From the NCBI GenBank assembly GCA_963663395.1, contig OY760226.1, positions 2,976,001 to 3,040,000 of the forward strand: DNA of 64,000 nt. Direction: 5' to 3'. Position 1 is the first letter of the stretch, and every line of letters starts with the position of its first letter. This stretch comes from Azophilus sp963663395. GTDB taxonomy: Bacteria > Pseudomonadota > Gammaproteobacteria > Pseudomonadales > Azotimanducaceae. The position numbers and the translations under genes are program-made. Under the pieces are notes generated by a model. That model was not told where the DNA came from and ran no database searches. It saw nothing but the letters and a program-made list of their open reading frames with translations. Below are positions 50,621-59,636 of the stretch, in pieces.

Positions 50621-52111
50621 ATGATCAGAGCCGGCGTATGCCTTGCCGTCCTGTTGGCTGCGGCCCCGCTGCTTGCGGTAGCCGCGGAGCGGGATTTCAG
50701 GCCTTTCACCTACGACTTTGCCGCGGAAGCCGCGCTCGCGGACCGGCTCGATGTCGACAATCCGGATCCCGGGCAGTTGCGTGAAATCTTCGCGAAGCGC
50801 CGGGCCAGGGTGCTGGAAGCCATGCCCGAAGGCGCCATGATCGTCTTCTCCGTGGAACGTGCCCAGGAGCGGCGCCTGGAGTTCCAGGTACCCCACTCGG
50901 ACAACCACGACTTTACCTACCTGACGGGGCTCGACGGCATCTACAGCCTCGACTCGGCGCTGCTGCTGTTGCCGGCGGCACCGGCGGCGGAAGGCCGGCT
51001 CGACGAGCCCGTTCGCCCCTGGGTCGTGCTGTATACGTCCATGGACCCGGAGAACATCGCCCGGCGCACCGGCATCGAGGATGTACGGCCGTTCGCCGTG
51101 CTGGAGCACGACCTTTCGGTGGCGATGACGGACTTTCGCGACTGGCGCATCACCCAGGTGCGGCGCTGGCCCCTGGCGGCGGCGCTGTCCCGGGCGTGGG
51201 GCACAAACGACAAGGCGCTGTACCTCAACTATCCGCGCTTCTTCCGCCTGGGCATGCCGGAACCGCCCCGGCTGGAACAGTTCGAACGAATCCGCCGCTT
51301 CTCGCCTGAAATCCGCCTGCGGGACTCCGCGGAAATTCTCGACCAGGTACGCCAGTTGCAGGATTCCTGGTCGATCGCCAACCTGAGGCGCAGCGTTGCC
51401 ATCGTCAACGAGGGGCTCCGGCACGGGTTCCGGGCCACGCGCCCGGGGATGACGGAAATGCAGGTCATGGAGATCATCGACTTCGTGTACCGCTACCGGG
51501 GCGCGTTGCTGGGCTTTCCGACATCCGTGCGCCGTTCCGGCGTGCAGACGCCGCACGACGGCGAGGAAATTCCCGAGGGCTGGATCGAATTCGTGCCCCG
51601 GGCTGGTGGCGCCGTATTCGCCGCGGGCGACCTGGTCTGGACCGATACCGGAGCGGCGTTCAACGACTATTCCGCCGACATTCAACGCACCGCACCCATC
51701 GACGGCCGCTTCACCGAGCGCCAGCGTGAACTCTACGAAATAGCCCTGAATGTGCAGAAGACGGTGATCGGCATGATTCGGCCCGGTGCGACCTGGTGGC
51801 AACTGCACGACAAGGCGATGGAGATGCTGCGCGATGCCGGAGGATATGACGAGTACTACTACTACGGCATCGGGCACTTCATCGGCCTGGAGGTGCACGA
51901 CGAGGGCGACTACCTGGTGCCCTTCAAGCCCGGCATGGCGCTGGCGATCGAGCAGGGCGTGATGCCGCCGGAAGGTCCGAGGGTCGCCTTTGAAGACGAT
52001 GTGCTGGTCACCGAGGAAGGGCACGAGTGGTTGAGCCGGGACATCCCGATCGAGATCGAGGACGTCGAGGCGTTGACGTCGAGTCCGGGCGTTTTCGAAT
52101 TCCTGGAGTAA
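50621..52111 (+). CDS. Exported M24-family Xaa-Pro aminopeptidase
   Basis: A 496-residue metallopeptidase with a Sec signal (MIRAGVCLAVLLAAAPLLAV). The N-terminal aminopeptidase-P domain is followed by the pita-bread domain. All five metal ligands can be placed: Asp342 and Asp353 in DTGAAFNDYSADIQ, His419 in GIGHFIGLEVHD, Glu444 in AIEQGVMPP and Glu458 in AFEDDVLV. It should remove N-terminal residues before proline or act on related dipeptides in the periplasm. Start ATG 50621 has GGGAGGAAACGA. It converges with the IclR gene. Confidence 0.9.
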   Translation: MIRAGVCLAVLLAAAPLLAVAAERDFRPFTYDFAAEAALADRLDVDNPDPGQLREIFAKRRARVLEAMPEGAMIVFSVERAQERRLEFQVPHSDNHDFTYLTGLDGIYSLDSALLLLPAAPAAEGRLDEPVRPWVVLYTSMDPENIARRTGIEDVRPFAVLEHDLSVAMTDFRDWRITQVRRWPLAAALSRAWGTNDKALYLNYPRFFRLGMPEPPRLEQFERIRRFSPEIRLRDSAEILDQVRQLQDSWSIANLRRSVAIVNEGLRHGFRATRPGMTEMQVMEIIDFVYRYRGALLGFPTSVRRSGVQTPHDGEEIPEGWIEFVPRAGGAVFAAGDLVWTDTGAAFNDYSADIQRTAPIDGRFTERQRELYEIALNVQKTVIGMIRPGATWWQLHDKAMEMLRDAGGYDEYYYYGIGHFIGLEVHDEGDYLVPFKPGMALAIEQGVMPPEGPRVAFEDDVLVTEEGHEWLSRDIPIEIEDVEALTSSPGVFEFLE

Positions 52112-52270
52112 GGCTCCCGTCGAGCGTTGCCGGTGGCCACGCTACCGGAACTCGTGGCTCACGAGACGTTTGCGATGACCCCGACACTTTCGTCAGCGGC
52201 GTCAGTGCGGTAACAAAGCCGGGCACAAGTCGTGCCGGAGGGGTGGCGTTCAGCGGTCGCTGGCGCCGGT

Positions 52271-53041
52271 TCAGTGCAAGGCAGCGGTGATGCTTTGAGA
52301 GGCCGCCTGCAACTCCGTGAGTACCCGCGTGTGCATGTCTTCCTGGGTGACCCGGGAACTCGGGCAGGCGACGTTTAGCGCGGCGGCCACGTCGCCGTTT
52401 CGTTGCCGGATGGGCACGGAGATGGAGCGCAGGCCGATTTCCAGTTCCTGGTCGACGATGCTCCAGCCCTGGTTGCCGGCTTCTTCGATCAGCTTGCGGA
52501 GCTTGACCCGGGAGGTGACGGTGTTGGGGGTGAAGCGTGTCAGCTTCGCCTTGGCCAGGTAGGCCTCCCGTTCTTTCTCCGGCAAGGCGGCCAGCAGTAT
52601 GCGGCCCGTGGATACGGTGTGGGCCGGTGCGCGGCTGCCGACGGCGACGGATATGCGCACGCGCCGCTCCGGTGACACCGCGCTGGCCACGTAGACCACG
52701 TCTTCGTCGTCCAGCATGGCGGCGAACACCGATTCCTCGAGCTTGAAGGCGAGCCGCGCCATGATGGGCTGGGCGACTTCCACGAAGGACAGGGAGGAGA
52801 GGGCGGCATAGCCGAGTTCCAGCACCTTCGGTTTCAGGTTGAAGTACTTGCCGTCGGTCTCCGCGTAGCCCTCGCCAACCAGGGTGAGCATGAAGCGGCG
52901 TACGGCGGCCCGGGGCAGGTCCGTGGCGCGGGAGATTTCGCTCAGCGTCATGCTCGGGCGCGTGCGGGTGAAGGCGCGCATGATTTCCAGGCCCCGCACC
53001 AGCGAGTTGACGTAATCGCGCTTGTTGATTTCCTTCTTCAT
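52271..53041 (-). CDS. IclR-family transcriptional regulator
   Basis: A 256-residue regulator: N-terminal winged HTH with MTLSEISRATDLPRAAVRRF and YAETDGKYFNLKPKVLELGY, then the effector domain with VSPERRVRISVAVGSRAPAH and IEEAGNQGWSIVDQELEIGL, as in PcaR/IclR-type factors. Its ATG overlaps the deacetylase stop (ATGA), so regulator and enzyme share a transcript. IclR factors usually respond to an aromatic or small organic acid. The divergent SDR operon beyond the deacetylase is a likely target. Confidence 0.9.
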   Translation of the reverse strand: MKKEINKRDYVNSLVRGLEIMRAFTRTRPSMTLSEISRATDLPRAAVRRFMLTLVGEGYAETDGKYFNLKPKVLELGYAALSSLSFVEVAQPIMARLAFKLEESVFAAMLDDEDVVYVASAVSPERRVRISVAVGSRAPAHTVSTGRILLAALPEKEREAYLAKAKLTRFTPNTVTSRVKLRKLIEEAGNQGWSIVDQELEIGLRSISVPIRQRNGDVAAALNVACPSSRVTQEDMHTRVLTELQAASQSITAALH

Positions 53042-53922
53042 TGCGGCGCCCTGACCCAGCGGGCCACCTCGGCATGGGTGCCGAACCAGACATCGCCCAT
53101 GGATCTGGCGTGCTCGATCAGGCGCTCCAGTATCCAGATGCGCGAGCGGTAGCCGATGACGAACGGGTGCATGACCAGTTGCAGCAGGCCGCGCTGTTGC
53201 CAGGCGGCATCCAGTTCGCGTCGGAAGATGTTGAAGACGTCCTCGGGCGTGGCCCAGGGCCGGGTCGCGGGCTGGCGGTTAAACATGAGGTAGACGGCGT
53301 CGTCGCGGAGCCACTCGACAGGAACTTCGACCACGCCGGTGGGCTTTCCGTCGAGCAACAACTCGTAGCAGTCCTCATCGGCCATCAGGGAGCTGTCGTA
53401 CTCGAGGCCCATCTCCGCGACGATCTCGATCGTGTTCGGACTCAGGTCCCAGTTTGCCGACCGGAATCCCACCGGCGCTTCTCCCAGTTGCCCCGCGAGC
53501 AGGTCTCGCGAGCGTAATGCCAAACTCCGTTCCGTTTCTGCGTCGAGGAGCGAATTGTTTTCGTGCATCCAGCCGTGAATGCCGACTTCGTGGCCGGCGC
53601 CGGCGATGCGCTTCGTCTCTTCGGGGTCGATCAGCGCACAGACCGCGGGCATGAAGAATGTTGCCGCGACCCCGTGCCGGCCCAGGACCTCCAGGATTCG
53701 CGGCACCCCGACCCGCCGGCCGAACTCCCCCCAGGCCAGGCGCCCGACCGCCTCGCCGCCGGCGCCGAGTTCGTAGGCTTCGTGGTCGCAGTCGAAGGAG
53801 AATGCGACCGCACAGCGGGCGCTGCCGGGCCACGCATCGGGCTTCAGCGCGCGGCCGGCGCGTACGCGACCGACGAGCCGGCGCCAGTCGCCTTCGGGCT
53901 CCAAGGGTGCAGTGACCGCCAT
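53038..53922 (-). CDS. Polysaccharide-deacetylase-like (CE4/NodB fold) amidohydrolase
   Basis: A 294-residue CE4-fold protein. VAFSFDCDHEAYELG holds the metal Asp pair, ATFFMPAVCALI follows, and HEVGIHGWMHENN contains the H-x3-H metal ligands. Late parts are FRSANWDLS, YDSSLMADEDCYEL and LVMHPFVIG. This form, with DCDHE, is close to the peptidoglycan-deacetylase-like/allantoinase-like PuuE group that acts on small amides rather than sugars. It is coupled to the IclR regulator. Start ATG 53922; GGAGG sits directly against it, closer than usual. Confidence 0.83.
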   Translation of the reverse strand: MAVTAPLEPEGDWRRLVGRVRAGRALKPDAWPGSARCAVAFSFDCDHEAYELGAGGEAVGRLAWGEFGRRVGVPRILEVLGRHGVAATFFMPAVCALIDPEETKRIAGAGHEVGIHGWMHENNSLLDAETERSLALRSRDLLAGQLGEAPVGFRSANWDLSPNTIEIVAEMGLEYDSSLMADEDCYELLLDGKPTGVVEVPVEWLRDDAVYLMFNRQPATRPWATPEDVFNIFRRELDAAWQQRGLLQLVMHPFVIGYRSRIWILERLIEHARSMGDVWFGTHAEVARWVRAPQ

Positions 53923-54142
53923 CCTCCGACAGTGCAATAATGAGCGGCCATTATCCGTGGTGGGGGGCCAGGATGACAAACGCACCCGGCAACGGTGGAA
54001 CGGCCTCGAAATTCCGGGCTGCCGGAACTGCTGTTCGCGGATGAGTTTGTTGAATGAGTCAGGTTCAAATCGGTTCCCCGTGTTGTGCCGGGCCAGGGCA
54101 TTTCCGCATTGAACACGTTCACATGACGGTATCTCGAAATTC
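53923..54142. promoter_or_regulatory. Divergent region between deacetylase-IclR and SDR operons
   Basis: 220 bases between two divergent operons. It probably carries the IclR operator, but no strong palindrome or standard promoter could be picked by eye. Confidence 0.35.
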
Positions 54143-54925
54143 ATGAGTGCAGCACCCTTGAGCGAAAAGGTCATCCTGCTGACCGGCGCCTCCCAGGGAA
54201 TTGGCGCCGCCACCGCGGAGATACTCGGCGCTGCCGGCGCCCGCCTGATTGCCCACTACCGCGGGCAGCCGGGCGACCGGGAAGGCGCCGAAGCGGCGGT
54301 CGCCGGCATTCCCGCGGGCCGCAGCCACCTGGTGGCCGGAGACTTCACCGACAACGCCGCGGTCGAGCGCGTGTGGCAGGAATCCGTCGCCTGGCGGGGC
54401 CACGTGGACGTACTCGTTCTCAATGCCGCGTTCATGGACCCGTCCGGCGGCATCGACGACAGCGAAGAGAACTGGGAGCATTCCTGGGACATGCACCTCC
54501 AGGTGAACGTGCAGGCCCAGGCACGGCTGATGCGCGCGGCGGTCAGGCATTTCAGAACCAGGGGCGGCGGCATCATCGTGCTGATGTCGAGCTGGGTGGC
54601 GCAGCGCGGCGTGACCGATCCGAAAATGATCGCCTATGCCGCATCAAAGGGGGCGATCAAGGCCGTCGCCCAATCCATTGCCCGGGGTTACGCGAAGGAA
54701 GGCATCTACACCTACATCATCGCGCCGGGAATCGTGAAGACCCGCATGTCCATCGACTTCGCCGAAATGCAGGGTGGCGAGGATGCCGTGACACAGACGC
54801 TGGCCATGCGCGAGTGGGTGCCTCCGGGCGAAGTGGGCGAGCTGATCGCCTTTCTCGCCGAGGGCCGGGTGCGCCACCTGTCCGGCGCAACCCTCGATGT
54901 CAATGGGTCGACCTATGTGCGCTGA
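54143..54925 (+). CDS. Classical short-chain dehydrogenase/reductase
   Basis: A 260-residue SDR with all classical features: cofactor loop TGASQGIG (residues 15-22), LNAAF in place of NAG, the catalytic SSW Ser, and YAASKGAIKAVAQ with Tyr-x3-Lys, then IIAPGIVKTRM. It oxidises or reduces a hydroxyl/keto group using NAD(P). It is followed after 18 bases by the SnoaL-like gene and then by the flavoprotein and MFS genes, all on the plus strand, as one likely operon. Confidence 0.9.
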   Translation: MSAAPLSEKVILLTGASQGIGAATAEILGAAGARLIAHYRGQPGDREGAEAAVAGIPAGRSHLVAGDFTDNAAVERVWQESVAWRGHVDVLVLNAAFMDPSGGIDDSEENWEHSWDMHLQVNVQAQARLMRAAVRHFRTRGGGIIVLMSSWVAQRGVTDPKMIAYAASKGAIKAVAQSIARGYAKEGIYTYIIAPGIVKTRMSIDFAEMQGGEDAVTQTLAMREWVPPGEVGELIAFLAEGRVRHLSGATLDVNGSTYVR

Positions 54926-54943
54926 ACCGCCGGGAACAGCATC

Positions 54944-55444
54944 ATGAATGATGAACGGCTGCGGCAACTGTGCGACACCGCGGAGATAACCCGGGTGCTT
55001 AACGAGTACTGCACTGCACTCGACCGGATGGACCTGCCGCGCCTTTGCGCCCTGTTCACGGAGGATTGCCTTGTGGAGTACGGGCCGGAGGAATGGTTGC
55101 AGAGCCGCGACGCCGCAAACCTGGAAAACTCGCTTGCCCGCATGTGGCGGTGGGCGCGCACCTCCCACCACCTGAGCAACGTGCAAGTCGAGTTCACGGG
55201 GGACGGCGAGGCCAGGGTGCAAAGCTATGTACAGGCCTGGCACGAGCGGCCGGACGGTTCCAGCGCCACCATTTTCGGGCAGTACCATGACCGCTTCGTG
55301 CGGCAGGACGCCGGCTGGAGGATCGCCGAGCGGCGCATGCTCATGAACGGCAGCGACAGCGGATTTGCGGTGAACATCAATCCATTGGAACGCATACCGC
55401 CTCCGGAAGGATGGCAGCCGCCCGCCGGGGCCGTGGGACGTTGA
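54944..55444 (+). CDS. SnoaL-like (NTF2 fold) protein
   Basis: A 166-residue protein of the SnoaL_4 type. The start ITRVLNEYCTALDRMDLPRL, CALFTEDCLVEYGP, the HHLSNVQVEFTGDGEARVQS strand and DRFVRQDAGWRIAERRMLMN are typical of this cone-shaped fold, shared by hydroxylating-dioxygenase small subunits, dehydratases and isomerases. A dehydratase or isomerase step next to the SDR is plausible. No catalytic residues can be assigned with certainty. Confidence 0.8.
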   Translation: MNDERLRQLCDTAEITRVLNEYCTALDRMDLPRLCALFTEDCLVEYGPEEWLQSRDAANLENSLARMWRWARTSHHLSNVQVEFTGDGEARVQSYVQAWHERPDGSSATIFGQYHDRFVRQDAGWRIAERRMLMNGSDSGFAVNINPLERIPPPEGWQPPAGAVGR

Positions 55445-55534
55445 GAAAACGATCCAGTGTTTCGCGCGAGCGTCGTGGCGCATGGTTGCCGGCGCAGTAG
55501 TTTATTCACGATTAGAGGTGCGGCTAGTGCAGCC

Positions 55535-57268
55535 ATGGATGGGTTGAGCATCTTTTTCGAGGGGCGGGAAATCCGCTGCCGGCCGGGCCTGTCCGTGGCC
55601 GCGGCTCTGACCGCTGCCGGCGAGCGCGAGATCAGGGATGCCGGCCGCGGGGAAATGCGGGGCCTTTTCTGCGGCATGGGCGTCTGCCAGGAGTGCCGGG
55701 TGCTCATCGACGGCCGCAGCGGCATCCGGGCCTGCATGACGCCCGTGGCGAATTCGATGCGGATTTCCCGGATGCCTGAACTGGCCGCGCCCGGGGAGCA
55801 TGCGCCGGAGCAAGCCGCCGGCCAGGCGCCGCCGGAAACGCCGGACCTGCTGGTTATCGGGGGTGGTCCGGGCGGGCTCACCGCAGCATCCGTGGCTGCC
55901 GGCTCGGGTGTCGATGTCGTTCTGGTCGATGAGCGGCCCGCGCTCGGCGGTCAGTTTTTCAAACAGCCGGTAGCCGCGGCGGACCTGCCCGCGTCCCTGG
56001 CCGGCGATTCGCAGTTCGAGCGTGGCCGCAAACTGGTCGAACGGGCGCGGCGTTCCGGTGTGCGGATTCTGTCCGGAGCGGAGGTCTGGGGCGCATTCGC
56101 CCCGAACGAGTTCGGGATCGCCGACGGGCGGGGCAGTTGGATCATGCGCCCACGGCGCACCATTGTTGCAACCGGCGCTTACGAGCGGGGCGTGCCCGTG
56201 CCGGGGTGGACCTTGCCGGGGGTGATGACTACCGGTGCAGCCCAGACCCTGTTGCGCAGTTACGGCGTACTCGCCGGCAAGCGCGTACTGGTGGCTGGGA
56301 ACGGCCCGCTGAACCTGCAGGTGGCTCTGGAAATGCAGCGTGCCGGCGTGGCCGTTGCGGCGGTGGCGGAGGCAGCCCGGCGGCCCGGATTGGCACACTT
56401 CGGCGATGCCGCCGGAATGCTCCTCGCCGCACCACGCCTGGCTCTCGACGGGCTCGGCTACCTGGCCGGGTTGAGAAAGGCGGGTGTGCCGGTGGTGTAC
56501 CGGCGGGTGCTGAAGTCGGTGGAAGCCGTCGACGGGCGCCTCGAGGCAACGCTCGCGAAGGTAGGCCGGGAAAGCGAACCCGCGGAACCGGCGCTGGCGG
56601 TGGACGCGGTTTGCGTCGGCTACGGCTTTCAGCCGAACAACGAAGTGCTCAGGTGCCTGGGTTGCCGTCACCGGCATGACGACCTGCGCGGCCACCTTGT
56701 GACGGTGCGCGACGAGCAGTGTCAAACCACCGTTGCCGGCATCTACGCCGTCGGCGACTGCTGCGGCCTGGGCGGTGCCCCGGCCGCATTGGAGGAGGGC
56801 GTTGTCGCCGCCTGTGCGGTAGTCGAATCGCTGGGTGCCGAACTTCCCGCCAGGCATGACGGTGACCGTGCCGTTCGCAGGCTGCACCGGCACCGCAGGT
56901 TTCAGGCTGCGTTGTGGCGTCTGTTCGACGCGGTGCGTTACCAGACGGAACTTGCCGCACCCGACACGCCCGTCTGCCGGTGCGAAAACGTCCGGTTGAG
57001 CGACATCGATGCGGCCCTCGAGCAGGGCGACTCGACCATCGCCATGCTGAAACGGCGTACCCGCCTGGGCATGGGGCCTTGCCAGGGCCGCTATTGCGCG
57101 CCGGTTGCCGCATCCATCATCGAGCGCCACACGGGGCGCGCGGCGGAAGAATATTCCCTGTTCGCGCCCCGTGTGCCGATCAAGCCCGTTCGAATTGGCG
57201 ACATTGCGGCCATCGGCGGCAGTTCACCGCGTACGGCCGGCTCAACGACAGCGTCCAAGCCTGACTGA
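55535..57268 (+). CDS. HcnA/HcnB-like fused flavoprotein dehydrogenase
   Basis: A 577-residue fusion. Residues 1-75 are a small [2Fe-2S] domain, with Cys46, Cys51, Cys54 and Cys67, as in HcnA or opine-oxidase small subunits. Residues about 100-480 are an FAD/NAD(P) Rossmann oxidoreductase (VIGGGPGGLTAAS at 107-119, VDERPALGGQFFKQP, VLVAGNGPLNLQVALEM, IYAVGDCCGLGGAPAALEEG). The C-terminus is a BFD-like [2Fe-2S] domain (CRCENV, GMGPCQGRYC). It probably dehydrogenates an amine or amino acid such as an opine, passing electrons onward. Start taken at ATG 55535; a longer frame from 55457 is open. Confidence 0.85.
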   Translation: MDGLSIFFEGREIRCRPGLSVAAALTAAGEREIRDAGRGEMRGLFCGMGVCQECRVLIDGRSGIRACMTPVANSMRISRMPELAAPGEHAPEQAAGQAPPETPDLLVIGGGPGGLTAASVAAGSGVDVVLVDERPALGGQFFKQPVAAADLPASLAGDSQFERGRKLVERARRSGVRILSGAEVWGAFAPNEFGIADGRGSWIMRPRRTIVATGAYERGVPVPGWTLPGVMTTGAAQTLLRSYGVLAGKRVLVAGNGPLNLQVALEMQRAGVAVAAVAEAARRPGLAHFGDAAGMLLAAPRLALDGLGYLAGLRKAGVPVVYRRVLKSVEAVDGRLEATLAKVGRESEPAEPALAVDAVCVGYGFQPNNEVLRCLGCRHRHDDLRGHLVTVRDEQCQTTVAGIYAVGDCCGLGGAPAALEEGVVAACAVVESLGAELPARHDGDRAVRRLHRHRRFQAALWRLFDAVRYQTELAAPDTPVCRCENVRLSDIDAALEQGDSTIAMLKRRTRLGMGPCQGRYCAPVAASIIERHTGRAAEEYSLFAPRVPIKPVRIGDIAAIGGSSPRTAGSTTASKPD

Positions 57269-57351
57269 CCGGGAAGGTTTGGCTGGCCACGCCGAGTCCC
57301 GGTGGCCTATTCTGTCGCGGCCCAGCCGGATGGTTCCGAGGAGATTGGCAC

Positions 57352-58731
57352 GTGAACGGCACCTTGCCGAAGGTTCCCTATTCGCCGCGTACACAGTGGT
57401 ACGTGGTGATCCTGTTGACGGTGGCGTCCACCCTGTCGTTCATCGACCGGCAGATCCTCAACGTCATGATCGGCCCCATCAAGCGGGACCTCGGCGGTAT
57501 CAGTGACACCGAGATCTCGCTCATCATCGGGCTCGCTTTCTCGCTGGTATATACCCTGGCGACCCTGCCGCTGGCCCGTGCCGCCGACCACCACAACCGC
57601 CGCAACCTGATCGCCGCCGGCATATTCACCTGGAGCCTGATGACGGCGCTGGCGGGCAAGGCGGACAGCTTCCGCAACCTGTTTCTTGCCCGCATGGGCG
57701 TCGGTGTCGGGGAGGCGACCCTCGGCCCGGCCACGGTGTCAATGCTTGCCGACTACTTCGAGAGCAACCGGCTGCCGCTCGCCTTTGGCATAGTCGGCGC
57801 GGCGCCCTTTCTCGGCACGGGGCTGGCCAACATCGTCGGCGGCCCGCTGGTCGACTGGCTGGAAGCGCAGCCGAATTACGTGCTGCCCGTATTCGGCGAG
57901 CTCTATTCCTGGCAGATGGTGCTGGTTGCCGTCGGCCTGCCGGGCATTCTGCTGGCGGCGGTGATGTTCACCATTGCGGAACCGAAGCGGCGGGGCCTGG
58001 TTACGGAAGATGCGTCGGGGTTCGCCATCCGCGAGGTCTGGGCCTTCGTGAAGACCCGTGGCAAGTACCTGACCTTCCACTTTGTCGCCTATCTCTGCCT
58101 GGCGATCCAGGGCTGGGCATTCATGACCTGGGTAGTGGAATTCTTCGTGCGCAAACACGACTGGTCCAGAACGGAGATCGGCCTGACCTACGGATTCGTG
58201 GCGCTGGTGGCCGGCATCATTGGCAGCGTCTGGGCCGGATATTACGCGGGACGCCTGATTGCCAGGGGCGGCGCGGACGCGCCCATGCGGGTCACGTTCT
58301 GGGGCGTGCTGGTGCTGGGTCCGGTTGCCGTCTTCCTGCCGCTGTTCGATAGCGGCCTGGTGGCCGCGGTGTTGCTGGTGCCCATCACGTTTACCATGGC
58401 CATGCCGCCGGGCTTGAGCAACGCGGCGCTGGGAGCCATCGCGCCCAACCAGATGCGGGGCCAGATGATTGCGCTGTACCTGGTGTGCGTGAATTTTCTG
58501 GCCTACCTGCTTGCGCCGCTGATCGTCGGGTTGATGAACGACTACGTGTTCGGGCGGGAGGATGCCATCGACCTGTCGCTTTCTTCGCTTGCGGTGGTGA
58601 ACTACGCGGTGGCCGCCGTCTGCCTGGCCCTCAGCCTGAAGCCGCTACGGGAGGCCGTGGCGCTGCTTGCGCGCGAAATGCCGGCAGGTCAGATCGTCCC
58701 GGGTGCGGAGGCGCCGGCCGGTAAGTTTTGA
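57352..58731 (+). CDS. MFS transporter (Spinster-like)
   Basis: A 459-residue 12-helix carrier. Typical parts are LSFIDRQILNVMIGPIKRDL, LARAADHHNRRNLIAAGIFT and RMGVGVGEATLGPATVSMLA. It is similar in type to the carrier at 23809. The GTG start has GAGGAG upstream. Position after the flavoprotein gene suggests it imports the substrate of that pathway. The C-terminal 30 residues are hydrophilic and unremarkable. Confidence 0.87.
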   Translation: MNGTLPKVPYSPRTQWYVVILLTVASTLSFIDRQILNVMIGPIKRDLGGISDTEISLIIGLAFSLVYTLATLPLARAADHHNRRNLIAAGIFTWSLMTALAGKADSFRNLFLARMGVGVGEATLGPATVSMLADYFESNRLPLAFGIVGAAPFLGTGLANIVGGPLVDWLEAQPNYVLPVFGELYSWQMVLVAVGLPGILLAAVMFTIAEPKRRGLVTEDASGFAIREVWAFVKTRGKYLTFHFVAYLCLAIQGWAFMTWVVEFFVRKHDWSRTEIGLTYGFVALVAGIIGSVWAGYYAGRLIARGGADAPMRVTFWGVLVLGPVAVFLPLFDSGLVAAVLLVPITFTMAMPPGLSNAALGAIAPNQMRGQMIALYLVCVNFLAYLLAPLIVGLMNDYVFGREDAIDLSLSSLAVVNYAVAAVCLALSLKPLREAVALLAREMPAGQIVPGAEAPAGKF

Positions 58732-58826
58732 GCGCGGAGCCGAGTGCGGGTATGTTTCCGGGTGACCGGAGCATTTGCCGCCGGTGCATCCGATTCGATT
58801 GAGAAACAAACAGCCGGGAGACGGGT

Positions 58827-59636
58827 ATGGGCAGACTGCGGGTTGAGTCCGGGAAGGAGATCTATTTTGAGCATCATCCGGGCGAACGCACGGTGGTGCT
58901 GTCCCACGGCTGGGGCATGGGATGCCGGGTCTGGGACGATACCGTTGCAAGCCTGGTCGATGCGGGATACGGGGCCGTGGCCTACGATCACCGCTGCTGC
59001 GGCGCGTCCGACAAGGACTTCACGGACGTTTCCATCGAGGCGCTCGGCGCCGACCTGGCCATGCTCTGCCGGCACCTGAGGCTCGAGCGCCCCGTGCTCA
59101 ATGGCTGGTCCCTGGGGGGCGCGGTGGTCGTCGACGCCGCTGTCCGGCTGGGCAGCGGGCTCGGTGGCCTCGTGCTGACAGGAGGCGCCACACCACGTTA
59201 CACGCAGGCGGAAGGTTTTCCCCACGGCGGGCAGTCCGAGGACGTCGCGGCCACGGTCGGCGCCCTGCGCGCGGACCGCGTCAACTTTCTCAGAACCCTC
59301 TATTTCGATGGCGTGTTTGCGGCGGATGTCGGCGAGGCAGTCAAACAGCGGGCCTGGCAGATCGCCCTGGAAGCGAGCCCGGCCGCCGATGCTTCGCTGG
59401 GCGCCCTGGCGGGCCTCGACCAGCGCGAAGCCATGGCGGGGCTCGCCTGCCCAGCGCTGGTGGTGGCCGGCGAAGCCGACGGCGTGGTGCCCGCCGATAT
59501 CGGGCGGTTCGCCGCGGCGACCCTGGCGGATGCCCAGCTGGAAATTTTCGAGGACTGCGGGCATGCCCCGTTCCTGGAGGATCGTGACCACTACCATTCC
59601 GTGTTGCTCGACTTTCTGTCCCGGAGGCTCTCATGA
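58827..59636 (+). CDS. Alpha/beta hydrolase
   Basis: A 269-residue cytosolic hydrolase: HGWGMG oxyanion region (about 27-32), nucleophile Ser in NGWSLGG (about 95), Asp in VAGEADGVVP and His in CGHAPFLE. It is coupled to the following LLM gene by an ATGA overlap. A hydrolase paired with an LLM monooxygenase is a common way to open a lactone or ester formed by the oxygenase. Confidence 0.87.
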   Translation: MGRLRVESGKEIYFEHHPGERTVVLSHGWGMGCRVWDDTVASLVDAGYGAVAYDHRCCGASDKDFTDVSIEALGADLAMLCRHLRLERPVLNGWSLGGAVVVDAAVRLGSGLGGLVLTGGATPRYTQAEGFPHGGQSEDVAATVGALRADRVNFLRTLYFDGVFAADVGEAVKQRAWQIALEASPAADASLGALAGLDQREAMAGLACPALVVAGEADGVVPADIGRFAAATLADAQLEIFEDCGHAPFLEDRDHYHSVLLDFLSRRLS

